Below are positions 55,701 to 59,546 of a stretch of DNA of 64,000 nt, one piece after another (position 1 is the first letter of the stretch; every line of letters begins with the position of its first letter). The DNA is from Pycnopodia helianthoides (lineage: Eukaryota > Echinodermata > Asteroidea > Forcipulatida > Asteriidae): contig CM063255.1 in the NCBI GenBank assembly GCA_032158295.1, positions 4,431,501 through 4,495,500 on the forward strand, written 5' to 3'. The notes under the pieces were generated by a model. It was not told the origin of the DNA. It saw nothing but the letters and a program-made list of their open reading frames with translations, and did not search any database. Both the position numbers and the translations under genes were made by a program.

Positions 55701-57848
55701 TAATTGTACTTTTTTTATAAAATCATTTTTCAGATCGCACTTGAATAAATTTGTTTTTTGGACCACTCCGGTCGCGTGGTCAAACAGTAGGGAACCTGTA
55801 AGGAATCCAAGTGCGCCCTCAGTGTTCAAGTATCAGATCATACTTTGTAATTAGTATATTTACGATAAGAAGTTACATGTAAGTTTAGGTCTGCAACTTT
55901 TGGAAACACTCTCTTTTCTTCATTAGCTTTGAGAAAGAGAAAGCACTATTTTGTTGGGAGCATGGCTACTGGTCATGCTCTGAATACTATTTACTTGGGA
56001 GTGGTGATGTCACTAGAGCTCTCTCTGTGAGTATTGTTTTGTGTTTAAATCATCACTTTTCAGAGAAATTATAAGGCAAAATAAAAATAAAAACATGTTT
56101 AGCGTTCTGACTTTCTGGAAAAGAGGAGACGGGTCTTTCTTTTTTATTTTTTTTATTTAAATGGCTGCCCGACACATTTTTTAAGACAACCGGCCGGCTA
56201 TTTTTAAAGATGGTTGCCAAAAATTTGCCCGCCCAAAATTTTTGAAAGAAAGTCTGCCCACACAAAAAAAAATTACGCGGCCGAGGCCTGAAATTTACAG
56301 GCACTACTCTGCGCAAATTTTAAAATCATGGAAAGAATTAAAGATTGCGCCGTCACAAAATGGCACACCGCGCGAATATAAAAAAAGGACTACTGCAAAA
56401 ATTGCGCCCAAAATTGCGACAGAATCATTTTATATTTTAGACGTAATCTTGTGAATTTGACTTATTTCAGTGAATGCTAGTCCTTTTTAATTAGAGGACC
56501 AGCCGTCGATTTCACCAAACTCTTCCTAACTTAGGATAATCTTAGGACTTAGGACGAGTTAAGTTCCGTATCCATAGACGTTAGGACGCATTGAACCCAC
56601 CCTAAATTAGGACGAGTTACTCATCCTAACTCGTGAAATCGGCTGCAGCCTCCTTCCGTGCCTCTAAAAATGGCGTCGTAGACAGGATTGAATATTTGCA
56701 GTTTGTTTACATTTTTCTGATTTCTACTGTCTACAACATCCGGCCTCTAAGTACAACAAAAAATAAATTAATAAAAAATGAATGAGAACAATTTAAAAAA
56801 AAAGCTAAATTATTGAAAAAAATTACCTGACATCTAATGTTGACGTTTATTCGATAAATATTTATTTTAATTGTTGGTTTTAATTTGTAATTAAATTACA
56901 TGAAAGTCCCATCTTATTTTTTCACGGAGTCTTTGGTTGGAGTGTTACTGACTATTAATTAGTCTTAGTCTTCTTCTTACTCTTCTCTCAGCCTCAGTCT
57001 TATCTAATTCTACCTCCATGGTCTTACTCAAAAGTCTTACTCAGTACTCTTTTATTAGGCTATTAGTATTACTTTTCTTATAAGCAAGATTACTTACTTA
57101 CTTACTTTATTTCATCTCAAGGCATAAAAGAATACAATTTGTACTTATTATAATTTATGCATTTTTTGAATATAAAGATCAGAATAATAACATTTGAATA
57201 ACACCACCTAGAGATGCAGGGGACCCACAAAAAGCAAGCTTGTCGAGTGCGAGTCCCCTGTACATAAACAACAAAGAAGATACATGATAACTAGAACGAT
57301 TATAAACAAAGACAGTATGAAAACTAAACAAAACACGTACCTACACAAATATAACGTAACATAATAGTTAAATTAGAAATGAATTTTAAATGAAAATGAA
57401 TATGATAATAAGCTAGGCGAAAGTCACAAAATGACAAACAATAACAAACGGGTGAATTTTACAGGGAAATTAATGAATTTATAAAATAGAATAAAAGGTT
57501 CTAAAACAAGCATAAGTACTACAAAAGAAGCAAGCAAGCAAAGGCTAGTAAACAACTGTCCGTGTTATCCCTTACTTACCCGCTATCCTCCCTTTTGTCC
57601 GGAATAAGAACTTCTTGTTTATCATCTTCGTCCTGCTGTTCGTACGGTACTTGCCGTGAAGTATGGAAGCCCCGCCGTTGATTGCTCAAAACAACCCCCG
57701 GGGCTTCCGGGCTGCATACCGCACAACTGACCGACCAAGTGCCTGGAAATAACTCGTGGCTTCGGGGACGACTGCCATGAAAATTGGCGCTCTTCCCCGT
57801 CAAATAACGTCCAAAGTTGGCGACCAAGCGCGGTAAAAACCGCGCCAT
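24393..57848 (-). CDS. GLS: Glutaminase, kidney-type (KGA-like), mitochondrial; whole gene span, 13 coding exons
   Basis: Phosphate-activated glutaminase hydrolyses glutamine to glutamate and ammonia in mitochondria. Thirteen exons join with matching phases and canonical GT..AG sites, from an Arg-rich presequence through the helical N-domain, the serine-dependent glutaminase fold and two ankyrin-type repeats. The active-site set known from human GLS is visible: Tyr in YIPQLA, the SxxK pair in QSCSK (exon 5), Asn in NNSGA (exon 6), Glu in SEKESG and Asn in NRNYA (exon 8), Tyr in DLYFQ (exon 8), Tyr in CGMYD (exon 9) and Val in SGVAGG (exon 10). The ankyrin exons 12-13 indicate a KGA-like rather than GAC-like C terminus. 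As sequenced, exon 5 is two bases short of the length its flanking phases require, so the frame is broken there; every other exon is intact. The expected product is about 611 aa, close to the vertebrate protein. Confidence 0.93.
24640..25680. repeat. 85-bp satellite array in GLS intron 12
   Basis: About 1 kb of CT-rich repeats; the main unit is 85 bp (CTGCCTTGCCTGTTACTCTT ... CTCCTCAAACTGCCAACAA) with shorter edge variants. It begins about 145 bp from exon 13. Plus-strand frames stay open only by chance. Confidence 0.92.
25745..26060. repeat. Dispersed repeat family I, copy 2
   Basis: TATGGGCTAGTAAACACCAC and the AT-rich continuation match 3829-4115. Confidence 0.65.
26234..26436 (-). CDS. 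GLS: GLS exon 12 (ankyrin repeats)
   Basis: 203 bp encoding [20 protein letters not shown] and [20 protein letters not shown] with [11 protein letters not shown], ankyrin-type repeats at the KGA C terminus. Acceptor TCAG, donor GTAAGT, phase 0 to 2. Its 5' end and acceptor are duplicated at 26559-26611. Confidence 0.94.
26559..26611 (-). pseudogene. Partial duplicate of GLS exon 12 start and acceptor
   Basis: About 53 bp nearly identical to 26392-26444, covering the TCAG acceptor and the [12 protein letters not shown] codons, set in intron 11 on the exon 11 side of the true exon. It has no matching donor at the breakpoint. Confidence 0.8.
26716..27107 (-). mobile_element. TTAA MITE family A, copy 4
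   Basis: Complete, in GLS intron 11; central palindrome CGCTCAGTGAGCG at 26898-26910. Confidence 0.92.
27380..27500. repeat. Dispersed repeat family S, copy 1
   Basis: ATAACGGAAGGCGGATTTCTA ... GGCGGAAAATTTTCAAAAT-type words, repeated twice more at 29,010-29,195. Confidence 0.6.
27681..28075. repeat. Telomere-like CCCTAAACCCTACC array in GLS intron 11
   Basis: About 400 bp; core unit CCCTACCCCTAAA (13 bp) with CCCTAAA and CCCTAACC variants. The minus (GLS sense) strand is G-rich with runs of three to four G. Confidence 0.93.
28092..28232 (+). mobile_element. SINE family F, 3' fragment
   Basis: AAAGTAGCTCCACAATACC ... GTCACTGAGTGACGGATATG and GCGCTATATAAGAAGCCACT, the type 1 tail. Confidence 0.8.
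28252..28347 (-). CDS. GLS: GLS exon 11
   Basis: 96 bp, phase 0 to 0, encoding [20 protein letters not shown] and a basic stretch [12 protein letters not shown] that links the catalytic domain to the ankyrin repeats. Acceptor TCAG, donor GTGAGT. A telomere-like array begins about 180 bp downstream in the transcript. Confidence 0.93.
29010..29195. repeat. Family S, two further units
   Basis: ATAACGGAAGTCGGATTTCT and ATGACGGAAGGCGGATTT followed by AAGGCGGAAA and TTTCAAAATTGCAA. Confidence 0.65.
29291..29528. repeat. Nested hairpins built on one word
   Basis: AAGTGTAGATTCGT and its inverse recur; 29459-29528 has 18-bp arms AAAGTGTAGATTCGTGAA, and an inner GTAC..GTAC pair flanks a TCGCCTTCGGCTCG loop. 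Confidence 0.8.
29549..29893 (+). mobile_element. SINE family F, type 1, lacking its tRNA head
   Basis: Starts at TGACACTTGTGTCCTTAAGC and runs to GCTATATAAGAAGCCACTATT and a TTAA-rich tail. Confidence 0.85.
29895..30085 (+). repeat. Dispersed repeat family T, copy 1
   Basis: CTTGCTTTTCTCTCTCCACTC ... GACTCTGCTAGGGTCGAAACG. It lies beside GLS exon 10; the second copy is at 48,355-48,560. Possibly a retroelement end. Confidence 0.65.
30105..30236 (-). CDS. GLS: GLS exon 10
   Basis: 132 bp, phase 0 to 0. It contains [20 protein letters not shown] then [24 protein letters not shown] carries the oxyanion-region Val. Acceptor CAG, donor GTAAGT. Confidence 0.95.
30278..30626 (-). mobile_element. 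TTAA MITE family C, copy 4
   Basis: TTAA-bounded, ends AAAGGCACTGGACACTATTGG and CCAAAGGTGTCCAGTGTCTT; the central palindrome is shortened to GATTTC/GAAATC. Confidence 0.9.
30833..30945 (+). mobile_element. SINE-like family W, copy 2
   Basis: TTCGAATCCCACCCGAGTAA then a T-rich stretch and AGTACTGAGTATACAGTGC. Confidence 0.55.
30920..31264 (-). mobile_element. MITE family Q, copy 2
   Basis: Matches 1439-1790 over AAGATGGTCATGGTGGAAAAC and GTTGGGTCACACAAAGTG; ends decayed. Confidence 0.65.
31266..31575 (+). mobile_element. SINE family F, diverged copy
   Basis: Head GTGTCGTGGCCGAGCAGTTAA, variable arm CTGATCAGCAGAGTGTGG; the tail meets the reversed LINE tail at the shared (AAT)n run. Confidence 0.7.
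31734..32097 (-). mobile_element. 3' end of a non-LTR retrotransposon (CR1/L2-like), decayed
   Basis: On the minus strand two frames together resemble the C terminus of a CR1/L2-type ORF2: [19 protein letters not shown] and LLLLVYK, then after a frame change [20 protein letters not shown] and [11 protein letters not shown]. The frame break and missing upstream domains show it is dead. The 3' non-coding tail continues to an (ATT)n run at 31,589-31,610. It sits in GLS intron 9. Confidence 0.8.
32075..32235 (+). mobile_element. SINE family E, copy 4
   Basis: tRNA-like module 32143-32213 with some loss in the anticodon arm; directly abuts the LINE fragment. Confidence 0.8.
32319..32495 (-). CDS. 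GLS: GLS exon 9
   Basis: 177 bp, phase 0 to 0. It encodes [20 protein letters not shown], then [12 protein letters not shown] and [16 protein letters not shown], one of the most conserved stretches of the enzyme, with the catalytic Tyr in CGMYD. Acceptor TAG, donor GTAAGT. A partial copy of its 5' part lies about 0.8 kb upstream in the transcript at 33216-33360. Confidence 0.95.
32778..33124 (-). mobile_element. tRNA-Leu-like SINE family F (type 2 tail), copy
   Basis: Reverse copy: (AAT)-like end and CTAGTTCTTATTTAGCGC, then the type 2 body CAGGTACCCATTTATACCCC, ending in the tRNA head CACTTGGCCATGACACC. Confidence 0.85.
33216..33360 (-). pseudogene. Partial duplicate of GLS exon 9 and its upstream intron flank
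   Basis: This matches 32402-32545 nearly base for base: the acceptor-side intron flank, the TAG acceptor and about the first 31 codons of exon 9. The copy reads [20 protein letters not shown] and on to [11 protein letters not shown], then TAG where the duplication ends. Differences include V to A in the SGSVIAAT segment. It lies in GLS intron 8, so it is a decoy exon that would truncate the protein before the CGMYD catalytic Tyr if spliced in. Confidence 0.85.
33367..34025. repeat. Diverged direct duplication, two copies about 390 bp apart
   Basis: GTCACAGCC..CCAACCAAGGTTGGAA ... ACATTCGG.CGTCCATGCCAACCAG occurs at 33,367-33,633 and 33,755-34,025. Confidence 0.75.
34140..34470 (+). mobile_element. 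Family H element, copy 1
   Basis: GGGCTTGTAGCTCAAAATATT ... GGACTTGTCTGGACATGAG and GATGCTAAAATCACTGGCC. Confidence 0.7.
34543..34660 (-). CDS. GLS: GLS exon 8
   Basis: 118 bp. [18 protein letters not shown] corresponds to the family FQSERESGDRNFAIGYYL block with the catalytic Glu and Asn; CFPEG and LDLYFQ follow with the active-site Tyr. Acceptor AAG is unusual among these exons; donor is GTACAT. Confidence 0.93.
34853..35110 (+). mobile_element. SINE family F (type 2), copy
   Basis: Head GTGGCTGAGCGGTTTAGTG, B box GGTTTGAATCCC, then GTAAATGGGTACCTG. Confidence 0.75.
35163..35445 (+). mobile_element. SINE family F (type 2), lacking most of the head
   Basis: B box GGTTCAAATCC, body GGGGTATAAATGGGTACCTG, end GCGCTATATAAGAACTAGTT. 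Confidence 0.8.
35506..35668 (+). repeat. Family N, copy 2
   Basis: GGCCTGGAATTTCATCTTGG to GTGTAATTCCAGGCCTGA, so the ends form a short inverted repeat. Confidence 0.75.
35722..36088 (-). mobile_element. SINE family F (type 1), reverse copy
   Basis: Complete from the (AAT)n side through GTAAAGAACCCAGTGCAC (reverse) to the tRNA head with B box and variable arm. Confidence 0.85.
36239..36330 (-). CDS. GLS: GLS exon 7
   Basis: 92 bp encoding [18 protein letters not shown] followed by FVGFSNAT, the conserved lead-in to the active-site Glu region. Acceptor ACAG, donor GTAAGT, phase 0 to 2. Confidence 0.93.
36791..36849 (-). CDS. GLS: GLS exon 6
   Basis: 59 bp encoding [19 protein letters not shown]. 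This holds the substrate-binding Asn in the family motif NPMVNAGAI. Acceptor GCAG, donor GTAAGT, phase 1 to 0. Confidence 0.93.
37069..37454. mobile_element. TTAA element family R (single copy here)
   Basis: 386 bp bounded by TTAA with ends AAAGGGAAAG and CTTCCCTTT; size matches the A-D families. Sits next to GLS exon 5. Confidence 0.6.
37469..37710 (-). CDS. GLS: GLS exon 5, with two single-base frame breaks
   Basis: The exon starts [10 protein letters not shown] in the frame inherited from exon 4. It then needs one extra base near the T-run at 37676-37679 to continue as [21 protein letters not shown], and a second near 37538-37540 to continue as [12 protein letters not shown] and FNDLCLNNN. 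Observed length is 242 bp; the incoming phase 0 and outgoing phase 1 require 244 or another length leaving remainder 1. It carries the catalytic Ser-x-x-Lys and the first active-site Tyr. The acceptor CAG directly follows a (CT)n microsatellite; the donor is GTAAGT. Homopolymer or two-base-run deletions in a long-read assembly are the simplest explanation; a real lesion cannot be excluded. Confidence 0.88.
37713..37771. repeat. (GA)n/(CT)n microsatellite abutting the GLS exon 5 acceptor
   Basis: About 27 dinucleotides with one AAAA interruption. On the GLS strand it is CT-repeat ending CTCTCACAG at the exon boundary, so it is the polypyrimidine tract. Confidence 0.93.
38010..38200. mobile_element. 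Foldback-like segment
   Basis: GGTGTCACGTGATTCATAGTTGG..GTGTAC on the left faces GTACACCCATTATGAGTCATGTGACTCC on the right; an inner pair TGTGCATGGAAAA / TTTTCCATGCACA. Confidence 0.7.
38195..38320. mobile_element. Foldback family K, copy 3
   Basis: GGCGGCTACAATAGGGTGTTG ... CATAGCCGTAGCTGTAGCCG and AATTTGGACACGGCC. Confidence 0.7.
38404..38533 (-). CDS. GLS: GLS exon 4
   Basis: 130 bp encoding [15 protein letters not shown] and [19 protein letters not shown], matching the conserved segment of the family before the catalytic domain. Acceptor CAG, donor GTGAGA, phase 2 to 0. Confidence 0.94.
38817..39174 (+). mobile_element. TTAA MITE family C, copy 5
   Basis: In GLS intron 3; palindrome with arms GAGACCTCACG at 39012-39033. 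Confidence 0.9.
39238..39408. mobile_element. Small inverted-end element
   Basis: Terminal inverted repeat TGACCCCCTTGCACAA, about 170 bp, GLS intron 3; related ends at 50,139. Confidence 0.7.
39645..39812 (-). mobile_element. SINE family E, copy 5 (reverse)
   Basis: Reverse tRNA-like module about 39,665-39,737 with leader and 3' tail words of the family. Confidence 0.85.
39813..39948 (+). mobile_element. SINE family E, copy 6, facing copy 5
   Basis: GGTAGAGCGCCGACACGTTAA, B-box-like GTTGGGTAAAATCCCG and tail ATCAATTTTTCTTTGTTCAG. Confidence 0.75.
40221..40554 (+). mobile_element. TTAA MITE family B, copy 4
   Basis: Complete; 20-bp perfect palindrome with arms AATTATCGCG at 40386-40405. 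Confidence 0.93.
40582..40977 (+). mobile_element. TTAA MITE family C, copy 6
   Basis: Complete; hairpin 40771-40804 with 16-bp perfect arms GATTTTGAGACCTCAC and a 2-nt centre. Confidence 0.93.
41206..41613 (-). mobile_element. Family H, copy 2
   Basis: Inverse of family H copy 3, which lies 140 bp away. Confidence 0.75.
41757..42160 (+). mobile_element. Family H, copy 3
   Basis: GGGCTTGAATTTGGGCG ... CAGTGTCAAATTCAAGCCCTG; ends form an inverted repeat. Confidence 0.75.
42183..42535 (+). mobile_element. tRNA-Leu-like SINE family F (type 2), complete
   Basis: Head GTGTCAAGGCCGAACGGATAA, CAA-type anticodon loop, B box GGTTCGAGTCC, type 2 body and (ATT)n tail. Confidence 0.88.
42789..43160 (+). 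mobile_element. TTAA MITE family A, copy 5
   Basis: Complete, TTAA both sides. Confidence 0.9.
43201..43299 (+). mobile_element. Family A right-end fragment
   Basis: Repeats the last 99 bp of copy 5 after a 40-bp spacer, ending in TTAA. Confidence 0.85.
43300..43449. repeat. Family P, copy 2
   Basis: ATGCACATGACGCCGTTTGAG, GTAGGGCGCCCTCGCC and CTCTAAGATGGCCACTTGAT match 23,569-23,742. Confidence 0.6.
43450..43791 (+). mobile_element. TTAA MITE family B, copy 5
   Basis: Complete; 20-bp palindrome at 43615-43634. Confidence 0.92.
44055..44751 (-). mobile_element. SINE family F (type 1), reverse, split by a family C MITE
   Basis: 3' half 44,055-44,266 and tRNA-head half 44,640-44,751 (B box TTCGAACCC reversed, variable arm) flank MITE C copy 7. 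Confidence 0.85.
44267..44639 (-). mobile_element. TTAA MITE family C, copy 7, nested in a SINE
   Basis: TTAA both sides; near-palindrome GAGACCTCACATGTGTGGTC in the centre. Confidence 0.9.
44893..45300 (-). mobile_element. Family H, copy 4
   Basis: GGGCTCAAATTTTACACTGG ... AAATTCAAGCCCTG. Confidence 0.75.
45464..45645. mobile_element. MITE family G, copy 6
   Basis: GGGCCCAATCTCATAG ... CAGCTCCATGAAATTGGGCC. Confidence 0.8.
45710..46106 (-). mobile_element. TTAA MITE family A, copy 6
   Basis: Complete, TTAA both sides. Confidence 0.92.
46819..47384. mobile_element. Large foldback element
   Basis: Arms of about 185 bp (46,819-47,011 and 47,205-47,384), for example TTTTTGACCGCGTGAGGGCGC and TAGTCAGTGCTTCTAGAATC, separated by about 195 bp of non-repeated sequence. 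Confidence 0.9.
47786..48140 (+). repeat. Family N, copy 3, split by a family G MITE
   Basis: N sequence stops at about 47,896 (GGCCAGGACCTGG) and resumes at about 48,104 (CCTGGGCAAACAGAG). Confidence 0.8.
47897..48108. mobile_element. MITE family G, copy 7, nested
   Basis: GCCCAATTTCATAGAGCTGC ... GCAGCTCTATGAAATTGGGC with CCTGG on both sides as probable target duplication. Confidence 0.88.
48355..48560 (+). repeat. Dispersed repeat family T, copy 2
   Basis: Close match to 29,895-30,085, including CTGCTAGGGTCGAAACGTC. Confidence 0.75.
48685..48818 (-). CDS. GLS: GLS exon 3
   Basis: 134 bp. It contains [13 protein letters not shown], matching the family TGLRTSDPRLKE region, and ends in AKEDFEK with a phase-2 donor GTAAGC. 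Acceptor is CAG. Confidence 0.92.
48886..48955 (-). mobile_element. SINE family E fragment
   Basis: GAACTTGAACCTGTGACCTCC, AATTAACGTGCCGGCGCTCTA: reversed tRNA-like half. Confidence 0.6.
49112..49479. mobile_element. Foldback family L, copy 2
   Basis: Arms of about 135 bp, for example TAAGCCATTTGC..TTAGATTTGAATA and CAGTTGCTATGTCACATGATT facing their inverses; loop about 95 bp. Confidence 0.88.
49845..50431. repeat. Direct duplication, second copy interrupted
   Basis: CCACCGTAATTCAGTTT.GATAAT.TGGCGGGAA occurs at 49,845 and 50,039. The first copy runs on to GTAGACCAATCTCATTGAAATT uninterrupted; the second is split by the element at 50,139-50,405. Confidence 0.85.
50139..50405. mobile_element. 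hAT-like MITE with 8-bp target duplication
   Basis: Flanked by TATAGACC on both sides (50131-50138 and 50406-50413), with short imperfect inverted ends CCTTGCAATA / ATATGCAATGG. Confidence 0.75.
50457..50535 (-). CDS. GLS: GLS exon 2
   Basis: 79 bp encoding [12 protein letters not shown] and what follows, the start of the helical N-terminal domain (SLEDLLF in vertebrates). Acceptor CAG and donor GTAAGT are clear. Phase goes from 2 to 0. Confidence 0.9.
50581..50887 (-). mobile_element. TTAA MITE family A, copy 7, internally deleted
   Basis: TTAA both sides; lacks the central palindrome region. Confidence 0.9.
51072..51414 (+). mobile_element. TTAA MITE family B, copy 6
   Basis: Complete; 20-bp palindrome at 51238-51257. 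Confidence 0.92.
51415..52881. other. GLS intron 1, no recognised element
   Basis: 1.5 kb of AT-rich sequence with no family repeat, unusually clean for this window. No coding similarity seen. Confidence 0.45.
52882..53287 (+). mobile_element. TTAA MITE family A, copy 8
   Basis: Complete, with a small insertion near 52,970. Confidence 0.9.
53487..53888. mobile_element. Full-length foldback element
   Basis: Nearly the whole 400 bp is palindromic: arms of about 190 bp with ends AAAGGTACACGTTGCCTTG and inner ATGATCCACACAAATATGCC facing their inverses. Confidence 0.92.
54290..54652 (+). mobile_element. Family H, copy 5
   Basis: Close to copy 1 at 34,140-34,470 (GAAGTGAGAAGAAAAAA, TCTTCGATAATCAACAGAAT). 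Confidence 0.8.
54784..55125 (+). mobile_element. TTAA MITE family B, copy 7
   Basis: Complete; central palindrome decayed to AATTATCGTGCGGGATAATT. Confidence 0.92.
55122..55514 (+). mobile_element. TTAA MITE family A, copy 9
   Basis: Begins in the same TTAA that ends family B copy 7. Confidence 0.92.
55515..57575. other. GLS intron 1, 5' part
   Basis: AT-rich; besides the small foldback at 56,505-56,645 nothing is recognised. A segment near 55,795-55,880 shares GTGCGCCCTCAGTGTTCAA with 26,480-26,505. Confidence 0.45.
56505..56645. mobile_element. Small foldback element
   Basis: CGATTTCACCAAACTC..CCTAACTTAGGAT on the left faces TAGGACGAGTT..CATCCTAACTCGTGAAATCGG on the right. Confidence 0.6.
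57580..57848 (-). CDS. GLS: GLS exon 1 (start codon, mitochondrial presequence)
   Basis: The reading begins [16 protein letters not shown], Arg-rich and lacking acidic residues as expected of a mitochondrial presequence. RRGFHTS resembles a processing-peptidase site. An acidic, Gln/Asp-rich linker follows. The exon ends in phase 2 at a GTAAGT donor (57579-57574), and the split GG|T codon joins exon 2. The ATG at 57848-57846 is the first in frame. Confidence 0.9.
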
Positions 57849-59132
57849 GGGTGTGTTGGTTTCAAAATAAACCTCGACACCGAAGAACTTTTAACTACGG
57901 GGAATAATTCGACTGTAAAATGGAAATTTAAAGAGTGCCCAACCCTACGCTTGATCAACTTCGGAACTAAATAAAAAAAAAAGTCAAGTGATGGGTTGTC
58001 ATAGAGCGCCACCAAGAGACAATTCGTGTTTAGAGACAAGGGTGTATTATTGTTGACTGGTGCCCATGTCACAGCGTGTATTGTTAACGGGTTTAGTTTG
58101 GCAACCATTGACGTTAATGTTATTTTAATGCCACGCGGCACATGTGTTATGCACTGAAGTATTGCATCATCACGCGCGCTTTGGCTTGAAATTCGTGTTC
58201 TTTAATTTTCATCAAAATAGATAGATTATCCAGGGGTTTACTTCTGCGGTTCTGGTTTAACTACGGTTCGGATGTGGAGCTGAGCCATTGCCTGCATGTG
58301 TCATTGTTTCAATGTGCTAAAATTGCAGTTTATTCATGATTTTAGACGCGCATCTCGCCTCCAAGCTGCTGAAGATCTTTCCCTGGCTCAGTATACTCAA
58401 GGATAGATCATCACAGACGGTGTCTGTTTGGTGTGTGTGACCAGTGACACACACTGCAGGGTCCAGGGAGGCAAGGGAAAGGCCGGTCGCCGGTGGGTTT
58501 GCTGTAAACAAAAAGTAGGTACAGAACTTCCAAATTCCGTTCAAAAGCTAGTTAATTTACTAATGCTATTTCATTTTCTTAGTATAAATTTAGGCATTGA
58601 GAGCTAGAAAGAAAAATAAAGTTATCAATTATGATTTTTTTTTTTTTTTTTAATGTGTATTATGATGACTGAGTATGACTTTACTTTAACCACCAGCTTA
58701 CTTCTTGTAATTGCATGCAGGTCTACTGACACTGTACTACGTATCCTACAACAAGTTCAACTACAGTAATACAAGTCATAATTTTGGCTTCTTCTTTATA
58801 TCTCATAACTAATTTATTAATTATGACCGAGTACAACTACAAGTCATAATTGAGATTAAATAAATCATTATTTTTGTGTAGTAGTACTAAGTCATAAATG
58901 TGACTTGTGAGATATAACTTTAGTCATAAATTATGTACCCTCCATCCTCCAATATTTTCCGCTTGAAGCAGCTCTATGGAATTGAGCCCTGGCCTGGTCG
59001 GCAGTGGTGAAACACTTCATAAGTCAGTGTTGCAAAGTCATTTACACCACTTCTAAAGCGCTTTTTTCTCTTTAAATTTGTGTTAATTATTTTGATGGTT
59101 TTTTTCTTTCTTGAATTGTTAAATTTCTACAG
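57849..59132. promoter_or_regulatory. Intergenic region between divergent GLS (-) and PYCR (+)
   Basis: 1.28 kb between the GLS start codon and the apparent first PYCR exon seen here. The GLS-proximal 300 bp is richer in G+C and probably contains its 5'UTR. 58,660-58,950 is AT-rich with recurring AAGTCATAATT-like words in both orientations. A T-run lies at about 58,637-58,651. A fragment of repeat family G is at 58,967-58,990. No TATA box or initiator can be assigned with confidence. Confidence 0.45.
59130..59132 (+). other. PYCR: Likely 3' splice site of a PYCR 5'UTR exon
   Basis: A pyrimidine-rich tract ending TTTCTACAG precedes the exon that carries the PYCR start, suggesting an untranslated first exon further upstream. 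The T-rich tract and consensus AG are visible; the upstream donor is not identified. Confidence 0.45.
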
Positions 59133-59148
59133 GTCAGACCAGCAGATT

Positions 59149-59163
59149 ATGTTTTCCGTTTGA
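59149..59163 (+). other. Short upstream ORF before PYCR
   Basis: ATG TTT TCC GTT TGA lies 86 bp upstream of the PYCR ATG. If the 5'UTR begins at or before 59,133 this four-codon uORF would be in the mRNA. Confidence 0.4.
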
Positions 59164-59170
59164 GACGTTG

Positions 59171-59413
59171 ATGTTTGCGGAGCTAGACACTATCTACGTT
59201 GTCGAGTTACATCAGGAAACAAACAGAGTTCACCATGTCGATCGGTTTCTTAGGTGCCGGGAAGGTGGCACAGACAATCGTGAGGGGCTTCTTATTGGCC
59301 GATGTGATCCCGGCCGCCCAGATGACGGCGAGCGCCCCGACGGCAAGGAATCTAAAAGTCATCAAAGAGATGGGCGTGAACTGTACCAACAGCAACAAAG
59401 AGATAGTGACTGA
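59171..59413 (+). other. Upstream ORF overlapping the PYCR start out of frame
   Basis: This ATG opens a frame beginning MFAELDTIYVV that runs past the PYCR start codon in another frame. It would compete with the main start if it is in the transcript. The main ATG has the better context, CACCATG. Confidence 0.35.
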
Positions 59414-59546
59414 GAACCGAACGATATTCTTAGCCGTCAAGCCCAACATGGTTGCCAATGTACTGAAAGAGATCTCACCAGTTGTAACCCACAATCACAT
59501 GTTGGTGTCGCTCGCCGCGGGAATATCGGTTGAATTTATTGAGAGT
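59235..59546 (+). CDS. PYCR: PYCR exon 1 (coding part)
   Basis: 312 bp, 104 codons from [13 protein letters not shown] to [11 protein letters not shown], covering most of the nucleotide-binding fold. Donor GTAAGT at 59547. Confidence 0.93.

Noticed and set aside
57800..58141. 113-codon minus-strand ORF over the GLS start
   Set aside because: Different frame from GLS exon 1, no family similarity, likely 5'UTR shadow.
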